From: Hyphomicrobiales bacterium
GTDB taxonomy: Bacteria; Pseudomonadota; Alphaproteobacteria; Rhizobiales; Rhizobiaceae
Assembly: GCA_026400435.1 (NCBI GenBank)
Contig: JAPLOZ010000009.1
Location: 1 to 40,314 of the forward strand
DNA length: 40,314 nucleotides
Reading direction: 5' to 3'
In this document: positions 16,401-24,966 of the stretch, in pieces
Layout of the letters: every line of letters begins with the position of its first letter
Position numbering within the stretch: the stretch's first letter is position 1
Position numbers and translations under genes: made by a program
The notes under the pieces: generated by a model
Database searches by the model: none
What the model was told of the DNA's origin: nothing
What the model saw: the letters and a program-made list of their open reading frames with translations, nothing else

Positions 16401-16939
16401 ATGAGTTCCTGGACGCCCGCCGGGTTGAGGATCGGGATCATCGTGTCGACGAACAGGAATTCCGTCGCATGCGCGTTGGTGGAAGACTCGGCGGTGTGGT
16501 CGTCGCCCATCAGGGCGAGCACGCCGCCGTGCTTCGACGAACCGGCGAGATTGGCATGGCGAAACACGTCGCCGGAGCGATCGACGCCCGGGCCCTTGCC
16601 ATACCAGACCGAAAAGACGCCGTCCTGCTTGCCCTCACCGAGAAGCTCGGCCTGCTGCGAGCCCCAGCAGGCCGTCGCCGCCAGTTCCTCGTTCAGGCCG
16701 GGCCGGAACACGATGCCGGACTCGGCAAGGTGCTTCTTGGCGCGCCAGAACTGCTGGTCGAGGCCGCCAAGCGGCGACCCCCTGTAACCTGAGATGAAGC
16801 CGGCGGTATTTAAGCCTGCGAGACGGTCGCGCTCCCGCTGCATCAAGAGCATCCGGACGACCGCCTGCGAACCCGACAGGAAGATGCGCTGCTTGCCGAG
16901 GTCGAACTTGTCGTCGAGCGCCACGTCGTGAAGCGTCAT
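13469..16939 (-). CDS. Indolepyruvate ferredoxin oxidoreductase family protein (fused alpha-beta-gamma type)
   Basis: A 1156-residue single-chain 2-oxoacid oxidoreductase. In order: N-terminal pyrimidine-binding region with FISGYRGSPLGGLDQQFW (about 50-67) and GDDHTAESSTNAHATEF; thiamine-diphosphate domain with FFCSGCPHNSSTKVP (about 430-445), GIGCHFMALWMDR and LGDGTYNHSG; an Fe-S cluster site CEGCGDCGVQSNC near 645; a gamma domain with DGVGGTGVVTVGAVLGMAAH (about 730-750); and a C-terminal helical domain. It decarboxylates arylpyruvates to acyl-CoA, passing electrons to ferredoxin or another carrier. I chose the ATG at 16939 (GAGGA 7 nt upstream) rather than the TTG at 16945. It stands alone, typical of the fused aerobic type; the true substrate is uncertain. 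Confidence 0.9.
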   Translation of the reverse strand: MTLHDVALDDKFDLGKQRIFLSGSQAVVRMLLMQRERDRLAGLNTAGFISGYRGSPLGGLDQQFWRAKKHLAESGIVFRPGLNEELAATACWGSQQAELLGEGKQDGVFSVWYGKGPGVDRSGDVFRHANLAGSSKHGGVLALMGDDHTAESSTNAHATEFLFVDTMIPILNPAGVQELIDYGLYGFALSRFAGTWAAIKCVKDNVESTASVDASLGRFSVTLPEFDMPPGGLNIRHEIDFLGQEARLHEFKRAAAAAFVRANGINRTIYSGGSRPKIGIITVGKSYLDVRQALDDIGIDEAQANRIGVRLFKVGCPWPLDIEHIRDFARGLEMIVVVEEKRSLIEVQVREDLYGTAMQPIVVGKKDERGHWLFPVKGALDPNEIAISLGERVLKVIGPSEEIAARVARLRQYQAMLADTRDIGSRTPFFCSGCPHNSSTKVPDGSIAGAGIGCHFMALWMDRSTVGFTQMGGEGAQWVGQAPFSKRQHIFQNLGDGTYNHSGILALRFARASGVNITYKILYNDAVAMTGGQPHEGGLSVEMIANQVRAEGVERIAVVSDDPGKYDRQKFPVGASFSHRDDLDQIQRELREVKGVSVLLYDQTCAAEKRRRRKRGSYPDPDKRVIINELVCEGCGDCGVQSNCVSIQPLETEFGRKRRIDQSSCNKDFSCLNGFCPSFVTVHGAKLRKAGGLAGNVEALDGVPEPEQFALGRSGWASIVDGVGGTGVVTVGAVLGMAAHLEGKGCGMIDMAGLAQKGGSVFSHVRIAARPEDIQAIRVSAGKADLILGCDLVVSGARKVLAAVRENHTIFVANTAEVMPGEFARSADYSLPVERLKKAIREAAGEGKAHFFDATRTASVLFGSSLGANMFMLGLAYQHGGLPLSSEAIERAIELNGEAIAMNLAAFRWGRRAAHEPEFVRGLVGRSESAAVSLSESVEEIVERRADFLAAYQNAAYARRYRERIGALRAAEQRAAPGSTTVTEAAARSLFKLMAIKDEYEVARLYTDGSFARQLAKEFQSYDRLEFHLAPPILGRTGADGQPRKSNYGRWMMTAFRALAALKGLRGTAFDVFGYAKERQFEREMLVRYEQDIDSIIDLLIPANLEAAAALASVPLLIRGYGHVKRSNADRAEGERARLLKRLADPAAAASLQAAE

Positions 16940-17145
16940 CGGCAAATCCTCTGCGGAGTTCCGCCTCGATTCAGGCGGCCAACGTGGTTGCGTGCGAACA
17001 GTGTTTCCCTGCCGCCGGATCAGGTCAAATGAATTCCGGTTTATTGCAGAAAGAGCAATTCGTGGTGTCTGGACAGCCGCGCCGGCGCAACAAGCCGGCG
17101 ATTTTCGACAAGCCCGCGCACGATCGTTTCGGCCTTATTCCCGTG

Positions 17146-17694
17146 TCACGACTGTGGACAGGGCGGAGCGCCCGAATCTGGCAGTTTGCCGTCGGGGTGG
17201 CCGACAAGTTCAGGATTGGGCGTATAGACCGGTCCCACGACCAACGGCCGGTCCGGCAGCAATGTCTGGTCCTCGGACGAAGTCATGGTCGTTTCGATCG
17301 TCTGGAGCACGTTCCCATCCGCCCCCTCGATCTTGATCGACACCTTGTAGGGCCGATCCTTCACCACGCAGCTCAGGGGCGGACTTTCGATCGTGGTTTT
17401 CGGCAGGTTTGGCCAGATCTTCTGGCGCACGACAATGTCGCCGCCGCCGGCCGGATCCTCGAAGTTCACCACCGCGGTCTGGCCTGCCGCCACGGGCCGC
17501 AACGGCGCCAGGTTGACCAGGTAGGTCGCGGTCGCCACGCGGTAGTTGAATATGAACATCTTGCCGTCGAGCCTGAAAAGTTCGCTTTCGCCGCCGCTGT
17601 CACGACAGGCGGAAACTGCAAGCAAGGCGACCGGCAGCGCCAGGCAGAACAGCCGTCTGACGTCCCGGAAAAAGCGGGCAGCGCGTTCATGCAT
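17146..17694 (-). CDS. Putative lipoprotein of unknown function
   Basis: A 182-residue protein with a basic start (MHERAARFFRDVRR), a hydrophobic stretch and a lipobox VSAC near residue 30, so probably a membrane-anchored periplasmic lipoprotein. The mature part is beta-rich by eye (GKMFIFNYRVATATYLVNL, TAVVNFEDPAGGGDIVVRQK) and has one further internal cysteine (LSCVV) and one near the C-terminus (PPCPQS). I recognise no family. The ATG lies within the last codons of the upstream CGNR gene (8-nt overlap), implying coupled translation. The 206 nt between its stop and the oxidoreductase start on the left should hold the promoter of the latter. Confidence 0.7.
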   Translation of the reverse strand: MHERAARFFRDVRRLFCLALPVALLAVSACRDSGGESELFRLDGKMFIFNYRVATATYLVNLAPLRPVAAGQTAVVNFEDPAGGGDIVVRQKIWPNLPKTTIESPPLSCVVKDRPYKVSIKIEGADGNVLQTIETTMTSSEDQTLLPDRPLVVGPVYTPNPELVGHPDGKLPDSGAPPCPQS

Positions 17695-18274
17695 TTGCGT
17701 CGTCTCCTACTGTCGCCTTGCGACGTTCATAATGCCGCCTCGCCTTTTGCCGGTTGCCGCAGACTGACATGTCGCACCACAACCGGCTTGCATTGCGGCT
17801 CCTGTCGACGAAGAGCCAGTCGCAGTTGCGGCAGATGCGGACCCTGCGCCACTGAGGTCCCGACAACAGGGCAAGTGCGGAGACCGCCAGCGCAGTCTCG
17901 AAACGCAGCTGCGGCAAAGCATCGCCAGGCTCGCCCGCACCCTCCAGGCATGACGCGATCGCACGAAGCAGTGCCGGCAGATCGGGGTGGTGGAGTTCGG
18001 CGCCGCCAACCGTGGCGCGAAACAGCCGATCGGCGCTTTCCCTGAGCTCCAGCACCCTGTCGACGGCCGCATCCGAACGCTCGAACGAAAGCGACCGGCC
18101 GCCAAGCTCCGCCGACCGGTGGCTTGACGCTGTATGCGCGAAACGCGCGATTTCGGCGGCGTCAGCGAAGCGATCGAACGACCGCGCGGGGTCGCCGCGC
18201 AGGACGACCGTGTTGGTCGTATCGAGGATCAGCAGTCCCCCGGAATATCGGTGTCTGTTCCACAAAACCGGCAT
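17687..18274 (-). CDS. CGNR zinc-finger (ABATE-type) putative transcription regulator
   Basis: A 195-residue protein beginning MPVLWNRHRYSGGLLILDTT. The N-terminal ABATE domain (about 1-140) has LDTTNTVVLRGDPARSFDRF, and the C-terminal zinc finger (about 145-185) reads CRNCDWLFVDRSRN then LWCDMSVCGNRQKARRHYER. The paired cysteines plus CGNR define the family, thought to be stress-related DNA-binding proteins; no target is known here. I chose the ATG at 18274; an upstream in-frame TTG adds two residues. It is divergent from the LivH-like permease, with 90 nt shared upstream sequence, and its 3' end overlaps the lipoprotein gene by 8 nt. Confidence 0.85.
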   Translation of the reverse strand: MPVLWNRHRYSGGLLILDTTNTVVLRGDPARSFDRFADAAEIARFAHTASSHRSAELGGRSLSFERSDAAVDRVLELRESADRLFRATVGGAELHHPDLPALLRAIASCLEGAGEPGDALPQLRFETALAVSALALLSGPQWRRVRICRNCDWLFVDRSRNASRLWCDMSVCGNRQKARRHYERRKATVGDDANA

Positions 18275-18301
18275 TCTCAAATTCTAACCGGTATAATAGG
18301 T

Positions 18302-18330
18302 TTGACAAGTTAGATTCGGGGTTTCAGGAT
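18302..18330 (+). promoter_or_regulatory. Possible sigma-70 promoter for the LivH-type permease
   Basis: TTGACA at 18302-18307 is a perfect -35; 17 bases later is CAGGAT (18325-18330), a weak -10. A perfect TATAAT at 18292-18297 also lies in this 90-nt divergent gap but has no good -35. Transcription could serve the permease starting at 18365. Evidence is pattern only. Confidence 0.3.
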
Positions 18331-18364
18331 CGGCCTTCGGCATCATCCGAACGGCCGGGCCGCC

Positions 18365-19282
18365 ATGCTCTATTTCTGCCAGCAGTTCCTGAACGGCGTG
18401 CATTCCGGCGCGCTCTATGCGCTTCTTGCTTTCGGTTATGTGCTGACAAACGGCGTGCTGAAACGCACCAACCTTGCATTCGGACCGGTCTTTGCCTTCG
18501 CCGGACAGGTGCTGATCCTCGTCGCGGTGTTCGGCTGGAATGTACTTTGGCTGACGTTGCCGGCGACCGTCGTGGTCGGCGTAGTGGCGGCTTTCGTCTA
18601 CGCGGGACTGACGGCCGGCGTCCTGTCGCGAAGCATCTACCTGCCGCTTGCGGCAAGTTCGCCGAACGCGATCGTCGTCGCCACGCTTGGCGCGGCACTG
18701 GTGCTCATGGAGCTTGCGCGCATCGCGGCCGAGACGCGCGACCTGTGGCTGCCGCCCATGTTGGCCGACCCGGTCGTCTTCTGGTCAGCCGGCGGCTTCG
18801 AGGTAACGCTGACCGTGATCCAGCTCATCAACTGCGCCATTGCGGCCGCGGCGGTCGCGATGGCGGCATTGGCCATTTCCAGGTCGAGTTTCGGCCTATA
18901 CTGGCGCGCGGTAAGCGATGATCCTGCCGCCGCCGCGATGTGCGGCATCGATGTGCGGGGCGTGTTCCATGCGACGGTGCTGGGCGGCGCCTTCTTCGCT
19001 GCGCTGGCCGGCGTCATGGCAGCGCTCTACTATGGCAACATCAGTTTCGGCACCGGCCTGGTCTATGGCCTCAAGGTCCTCTTCGTGACCGCTGTGGGGG
19101 GCTACCGCGACCCGTTGCGCGCGGCGGGCGGGGCGGCCAGTTTCGGCATCGCCGAGGCGCTGTGGACCAGCTATTTCCCGCTCGAATGGCGCGATGCCTG
19201 GATGTTCGCCTTTCTTGTAGCGCTCCTGCTCCTCTCACGCAGCGGCGAGGGCCGCGAGGAGAGGGGCGCGCATAGCGCCTGA
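18365..19282 (+). CDS. Branched-chain amino acid ABC transporter permease (LivH-like, orphan)
   Basis: A 305-residue inner-membrane protein with about eight helices. The family marks are FLNGVHSGALYALLAFGYVL near the N-terminus, RTNLAFGPVFAFAGQV, the cytoplasmic coupling loop SFGLYWRAVSDDPAAAAMCG followed by ID (about 177-198), and GNISFGTGLVYGLKVLFVTA then VGGYRDP. It would form one half of a HAAT-family channel. No LivM, LivG, LivF or binding protein lies beside it, so partners must be elsewhere, or the gene is a remnant. The start has no strong Shine-Dalgarno. A small stem (GCGCCA 19284-19289 with TGGCGC 19294-19299) follows the stop but has no T tract. Confidence 0.82.
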   Translation: MLYFCQQFLNGVHSGALYALLAFGYVLTNGVLKRTNLAFGPVFAFAGQVLILVAVFGWNVLWLTLPATVVVGVVAAFVYAGLTAGVLSRSIYLPLAASSPNAIVVATLGAALVLMELARIAAETRDLWLPPMLADPVVFWSAGGFEVTLTVIQLINCAIAAAAVAMAALAISRSSFGLYWRAVSDDPAAAAMCGIDVRGVFHATVLGGAFFAALAGVMAALYYGNISFGTGLVYGLKVLFVTAVGGYRDPLRAAGGAASFGIAEALWTSYFPLEWRDAWMFAFLVALLLLSRSGEGREERGAHSA

Positions 19283-19419
19283 CGCGCCAAAGCTGGCGCC
19301 CGACGCCCTGTCATAGACTAACGCAGCAATTCGCGCGTGTTGACGGTTCCCGCGGGCAGCGTCATACCGGTAGGAATCCGGCGATCCACAACGGACCCGG
19401 ACCGAATGGGAGGAACTTC

Positions 19420-20004
19420 ATGCCGGCCCTGCTCGCATTTGCGCGAGGCATCGATCGTTTCAATGAAGTGATTGGCAAGGCCGTCTCGTGGCTGATCCTT
19501 CTGGCAATCCTCGTCAGCGCGGCCAATGCGCTGATCCGCAAGGTTTTCAACTCCTCGTCCAACGCCTGGCTCGAACTGCAATGGTATCTGTTCGGGGCGG
19601 CGTTCCTGCTTGCTGCCGCCTATACGCTGCGCCAGAACGAGCATATTCGCATCGACATCGTTTATGGCGCCTTGTCGCGCCGCAAGCAGCACTGGATCGA
19701 CCTTCTCGGCCACGTCTTTTTCCTGATGCCGTTCGTCATCCTGATGATCTCGTACTTCATCCCCTACGTGGCGCTGTCCTTCCGCTCGGGCGAGATGTCG
19801 GCGAGCGCAGGCGGCCTGATCATCTGGCCGGCCAAGGCCATGCTTTTGGCCGGCTTCGTGCTGCTCGGGCTGCAGGGCGTCTCCGAGATCATCAAGAAGA
19901 TCGCAATCATGCGCGGCGATCTCGATGATCCCAGTCCGTTCATCACGGCCCACAAGCAGGCTGAGCTTGCCGGCAAGGCGCTCGCCGAGGAACTCAAGCC
20001 ATGA
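19420..20004 (+). CDS. dctQ: TRAP transporter small permease
   Basis: A 194-residue protein with four membrane helices (about residues 20-42, 50-70, 90-115, 135-158). The second loop carries SNAWLELQWYLFGAAFLLAA and RQNEHIRIDIVYGAL, the DctQ signature. It partners DctM to form the membrane half of a tripartite ATP-independent transporter, driven by the sodium or proton gradient. GGGAGGAAC sits just before the ATG, and the stop overlaps the dctM start as ATGA. The C-terminal tail is polar and cytoplasmic. The 137 nt upstream should hold the promoter; no clear motif stands out there. Confidence 0.92.
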   Translation: MPALLAFARGIDRFNEVIGKAVSWLILLAILVSAANALIRKVFNSSSNAWLELQWYLFGAAFLLAAAYTLRQNEHIRIDIVYGALSRRKQHWIDLLGHVFFLMPFVILMISYFIPYVALSFRSGEMSASAGGLIIWPAKAMLLAGFVLLGLQGVSEIIKKIAIMRGDLDDPSPFITAHKQAELAGKALAEELKP

Positions 20005-21743
20005 TCGAGTTCATCGCCGTCAACATGGCGCCGATCATGTTCCTGTCGCTCATCGTTTTCATGCTGCTGGGTTATCCAGTGGCGTTCTCGCTGGCCGCCA
20101 ACGGATTGCTGTTCTTCCTGATCGGCGTCGAACTGGCGCCTTTCTCGAACGGGACGATCAACCTGTCATGGCCGCTGCTTTACGCGCTGCCGGAAAGGTT
20201 CTGGGGCGTCATGTCGAACGAGACGCTGCTGGCGATCCCCTTCTTCACCTTTATGGGCATCGTCCTTGAACGTTCCGGTATGGCAGAAGACCTGCTCGAC
20301 ACGATCGGACAGCTTTTCGGACCGATCCGTGGCGGCCTCGCCTATGCGGTGATTCTCGTCGGCGCGCTGCTTGCCGCCACGACCGGCGTCGTCGCCGCAT
20401 CGGTCATTGCCATGGGCCTCATCTCGCTGCCGATCATGTTGCGCTACGGCTATGACCGGCGCGCAGCCAGCGGCGTCATCGCGGCATCGGGCACCCTCGC
20501 CCAGATCATCCCGCCCTCGCTGGTGCTGATCGTACTCGCGGACCAGCTCGGCCGCTCCGTCGGCGACATGTACAAGGGTGCCCTCATACCGGGACTGATC
20601 CTCACCGGACTCTACATGGGCTACATCCTGATCATGTCGATCGTCCGGCCGAAATCGATGCCGGCCCTGCCTCTGGAAGCCCGCACGCTGGGTTCCGGCG
20701 TCATGTCGCTGATCGTGGCGCTCGCCGCCGCGGTAGCGATCGCCTACGCCGCGCACGTCTACCTGACGCCCTCCCACGGATCGAACGCCGACATTCTCGG
20801 CGCCACCGTCGGCGTCATCCTCATCTATGTAGCGGCGATCGCAGACCGCTCGTTCAAGCTCAATGCCATGTCCCGCCTGGCGCAGCAGGTCATCATCGTG
20901 CTCATACCACCGCTGGCGCTGATCTTCCTCGTGCTGGGCACCATCTTCCTTGGTATCGCCACCCCCACCGAGGGCGGTGCCATGGGCGCGGTGGGCGCCA
21001 TGCTGATGGCGGCCGCCAAGGGGCGGCTCAACCTCGGCGTGGTGACCCAGGCGCTTGCCTCCACCACTCGGCTGTCATCCTTCGTGATGTTCATACTGAT
21101 CGGCGCGCGGGTCTTCTCGCTGACCTTCTATGGCGTCAACGGTCATCTGTGGGTGGAGCACCTGCTGACGTCGTTGCCGGGCGGCGAGGTCGGCTTCCTG
21201 ATCGCCGTCAACATTCTCGTCTTCTTCCTGGCCTTCTTCCTCGACTTCTTCGAGCTGGCATTCATCATCGTACCGCTGCTGGCGCCCGCCGCCAGCGCGC
21301 TTGGCATCGACCTGATCTGGTTCGGCGTGCTGCTCGGCGTCAACATGCAGACCAGCTTCATGCATCCGCCCTTCGGTTTCGCCCTGTTCTACCTGCGCTC
21401 GGTAGCGGCGCGGGTGCCATACCTGGACAGGATCACCGGCCAGGAGATAGCCCCCGTGACCACCGGCCAGATCTACTGGGGCGCCGTTCCCTTCGTCTGC
21501 ATCCAGGTCATCATGGTCGCACTGGTGATCGCGTTCCCGCAGATGGTCATGCACTACAAGGGCAAAGTCATCGATCCCGCCGGCGTGGAGATCGTCCTGC
21601 CGCCATTGGGCGGCGGCGAGGCGAAACCCGGCCTGCCGGAATTCGGCCTGCCGCCGATCGGCGGCGCGCCTGCCGATGGTGCACCGTCCACGCCTGCCGC
21701 CAACCCCCCCGCCAACGATCTGTCCGCACCGCCGAAATTCTGA
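20001..21743 (+). CDS. dctM: TRAP transporter large permease with proline-rich C-terminal tail
   Basis: A 580-residue DctM protein, long for the family (about 425-450 for many members, more for this subtype). Seen: LLAIPFFTFMGIVLERSGMA, LVGALLAATTGVVAASVIAM, YGYDRRAASGVIAASGTLAQ followed by IIPPS, FLGIATPTEGGAMGAVGAML, and NMQTSFMHPPFGFALFYLRS. These are the family's conserved pore and substrate regions. The last ~50 residues form a Pro/Gly-rich tail (PPLGGGEAKPGLPEFGLPP onward) outside the transport domain. It is translationally coupled to dctQ. The extended form goes with Tat-exported binding proteins such as the dctP facing it; the substrate may be a 2-oxoacid, by inference from that dctP. 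Confidence 0.92.
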   Translation: MIEFIAVNMAPIMFLSLIVFMLLGYPVAFSLAANGLLFFLIGVELAPFSNGTINLSWPLLYALPERFWGVMSNETLLAIPFFTFMGIVLERSGMAEDLLDTIGQLFGPIRGGLAYAVILVGALLAATTGVVAASVIAMGLISLPIMLRYGYDRRAASGVIAASGTLAQIIPPSLVLIVLADQLGRSVGDMYKGALIPGLILTGLYMGYILIMSIVRPKSMPALPLEARTLGSGVMSLIVALAAAVAIAYAAHVYLTPSHGSNADILGATVGVILIYVAAIADRSFKLNAMSRLAQQVIIVLIPPLALIFLVLGTIFLGIATPTEGGAMGAVGAMLMAAAKGRLNLGVVTQALASTTRLSSFVMFILIGARVFSLTFYGVNGHLWVEHLLTSLPGGEVGFLIAVNILVFFLAFFLDFFELAFIIVPLLAPAASALGIDLIWFGVLLGVNMQTSFMHPPFGFALFYLRSVAARVPYLDRITGQEIAPVTTGQIYWGAVPFVCIQVIMVALVIAFPQMVMHYKGKVIDPAGVEIVLPPLGGGEAKPGLPEFGLPPIGGAPADGAPSTPAANPPANDLSAPPKF

Positions 21744-21781
21744 ACCCGGAAAGCCCGGCGATCCGGCTCCACTGCAACGAA

Positions 21782-21811
21782 AAACCCCGGATGGCTGCCC
21801 ATCCGGGGTTT
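21782..21811. terminator. Bidirectional terminator between dctM and dctP
   Basis: AAACCCCGGATGG (21782-21794) and CCATCCGGGGTTT (21799-21811) form a perfect 13-bp stem with a 4-base CTGC loop. The A-rich left flank and T-rich right end supply U tracts in both directions. It sits between the convergent dctM and dctP stops. Confidence 0.85.
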
Positions 21812-21833
21812 GCTGTCCGCGGCTCCTACGTGG

Positions 21834-23039
<1,206 letters not shown>

Positions 23040-23210
23040 TCAAGTCCAGCATCGCGAGGTCCGGGAAGGTTCGCCTGAGCGGCATCTAAAACTATAGTCG
23101 AAGGCCGTCGGCGCTTTGTCTTGTCCTGCCTGAACTTGGCAATGGATTTGCGCCGTGGGATCGCCTATTTTATGGGCATCGTTTCCCCTCTGCCTTGGGA
23201 CAGGCCACGC

Positions 23211-23984
23211 ATGCTCCAGCCTCTCGTCGCCGTATCGACCGACGTAAAGCAAGTCGACAATTACGATTGGCATGCCGCGCCGCGGCAATACCTCGAAGCT
23301 GCTATTGCCGGCGCGGGGGTATTCCCTGTGCTCGTTCCGTCGTTCGGCGACCGCCTCGACCTCGACCAGCTGCTCGCTTCCGTCGACGGCGTCATGCTGA
23401 CGGGTGCGCGATCCAACGTCCATCCATCGCTTTATGGCGCCGAGGCGACCGAGGCCAACGGGCCCTACGATCCGCAGCGCGACGCGACCACCCTGCCCCT
23501 TATCCGCAAGGCGATCGAGTATGGCGTGCCGCTGCTCGCGATCTGCCGCGGCATCCAGGAACTCAACGTCGCGCTCGGCGGCACGTTGGCCACCGAAATC
23601 CAGGAGCGCCCCGGCTCGCTCGATCATCGCGCCCCGGCCTCGGACGATCAGGACGAGCGCTTCGGCATCCGCCAGACAGTGTTGATCAAGCCGGGCAGTT
23701 GCCTTGCCGGTGTCTTCGGGCCTGGCGAGATTTTGGTCAATTCGGTCCATCGCCAGGCCATCGACCGGCCGGGTTCGCGGCTGCAGGTCGAGGCGGTTGC
23801 CGAGGACGGCACGGTTGAGGCGGTGTCCGTGAGGGATGCGCGCGCCTTCGCCGTGGGGGTGCAGTGGCACCCGGAATACTGGGTCCATGCCGACGGCAAC
23901 TCGGCCAAGATCTTCCGGGCTTTCGGCGACGCGGTCCGGGCGCATGCGGTTGCGCGGACCGGCGTTCAGACGGCTGCGGAATAG
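23211..23984 (+). CDS. Class-I glutamine amidotransferase-like hydrolase (gamma-glutamyl-GABA hydrolase family)
   Basis: A 257-residue protein beginning MLQPLVAVSTDVKQVDNYDW. The nucleophile cysteine sits in LLAICRGIQELNVALGG (about 107-123), and the His/Glu pair in VGVQWHPEYW (about 222-231), with LVNSVHRQAIDRPG before it. This is the peptidase C26 family, whose E. coli member (PuuD) cleaves gamma-glutamyl-GABA to glutamate and GABA in putrescine degradation. The substrate here is inferred from family only. The ATG at 23211 has AGG 6-8 nt upstream. In-frame upstream starts (TTG 23121, ATG 23142, ATG 23172) would add residues with no family resemblance. The 267 nt shared with divergent dctP should hold both promoters. 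Confidence 0.85.
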   Translation: MLQPLVAVSTDVKQVDNYDWHAAPRQYLEAAIAGAGVFPVLVPSFGDRLDLDQLLASVDGVMLTGARSNVHPSLYGAEATEANGPYDPQRDATTLPLIRKAIEYGVPLLAICRGIQELNVALGGTLATEIQERPGSLDHRAPASDDQDERFGIRQTVLIKPGSCLAGVFGPGEILVNSVHRQAIDRPGSRLQVEAVAEDGTVEAVSVRDARAFAVGVQWHPEYWVHADGNSAKIFRAFGDAVRAHAVARTGVQTAAE

Positions 23985-23991
23985 GCGAGGC

Positions 23992-24966
23992 TCAGACCTT
24001 CGCCTTCACATGAACGGTTTCCGGCACGGCGGTGACCGGCTCGCCTTTCGAGAACCACGAGACCAGGTTGTCGACCACCAGATCGGCCATCGCATTGCGT
24101 GTGTGGATAGACGCGGACCCGACATGCGGCAGCAGTGTTGCATTAGGCAGGTCGAGCAACGCCTTGGGCAGGTTCGGTTCATCGGCGAAGACGTCGAGCC
24201 CGGCGGCGAAGATGGTGCCGTCACCCAGCGCCTTCGCCAGCGCGGCCTCGTCGACGGTGCTGCCCCGGCCGATGTTTATGAAGACGCCATTCGGTCCAAG
24301 CGCGTTCAGCACTTCGGCGTTCACAGCCTTCGCCGTTGACGCGCCGCCCGGCACCACTGAAATCAACGTATCGACCTCAGCTGCAAGCGACATCAGCGTG
24401 GCGTGATACGCATAGGGCAGTCCCTCGACGCGGCGTCGGTTGTGGTAGGCGACCGGCAGGCCGAACGCCTCCAGCCGCCGCGCGATCGCCTGCCCGATCC
24501 GGCCCATGCCCAGGATGCCGGCCTTGCGGCCACGCAGCGTGCCGGGCGTCAGCCGGTAAGGCCCTTCTTTCACCCAGCATCCGTCGCGCAGATAGCGCTC
24601 CGCGCGCGACAACTCGCGCACCGTGTTCAACAGCAGGCCGAGCGTTGTGTCGGCGACCTCTTCGGTCAGCACGTCGGGCGTGTTGGTGACCATGACGCCC
24701 TTTCGGCCGGCGTGCGCGGCATCGACGGAATCATAGCCGACGCCAAAGCTTGCAACGATCTCAAGCTTCGGCAGTGCATCCATGAAAACTGCATTTATTC
24801 CGCCAAATGCCGCAATAGCGCGAACTTTTCCCGCCATTTGCGGCGTGATTGCCTCCGGATCGGCGGTTTCCATCCGGATCATGTCAAAGGTCTGGACGAT
24901 TCTGGCTGCTGCATGATCCGACAGTTTTCCTGCAACCAGCACTGCGATCCTGCTCAAATCGGTCAT
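23992..24966 (-). CDS. D-isomer-specific 2-hydroxyacid dehydrogenase (glyoxylate/hydroxypyruvate reductase-like)
   Basis: A 324-residue enzyme with FGVGYDSVDAAHAGRKGVMV, NTPDVLTEEVADTTLGLLL, the dinucleotide site GILGMGRIGQAIARRLEAFG, and the catalytic set Arg in NIGRGSTVDEAAL, Glu in DVFADEP and His in LLPHVGSAS. After the second beta strand the residues are NRRR instead of an acidic residue, suggesting NADP(H) over NAD(H). It probably reduces glyoxylate or hydroxypyruvate, or the reverse with another D-2-hydroxyacid. The ATG at 24966 overlaps the LacI-type stop as TGATG, so expression is coupled to its regulator. It converges on the amidotransferase gene with 7 nt between stops. Confidence 0.9.
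   Translation of the reverse strand: MTDLSRIAVLVAGKLSDHAAARIVQTFDMIRMETADPEAITPQMAGKVRAIAAFGGINAVFMDALPKLEIVASFGVGYDSVDAAHAGRKGVMVTNTPDVLTEEVADTTLGLLLNTVRELSRAERYLRDGCWVKEGPYRLTPGTLRGRKAGILGMGRIGQAIARRLEAFGLPVAYHNRRRVEGLPYAYHATLMSLAAEVDTLISVVPGGASTAKAVNAEVLNALGPNGVFINIGRGSTVDEAALAKALGDGTIFAAGLDVFADEPNLPKALLDLPNATLLPHVGSASIHTRNAMADLVVDNLVSWFSKGEPVTAVPETVHVKAKV

Noticed and set aside
15437..16792. Plus-strand frame of 451 codons
   Set aside because: Shadow of the indolepyruvate oxidoreductase, whose TPP and Fe-S motifs are intact on the other strand.
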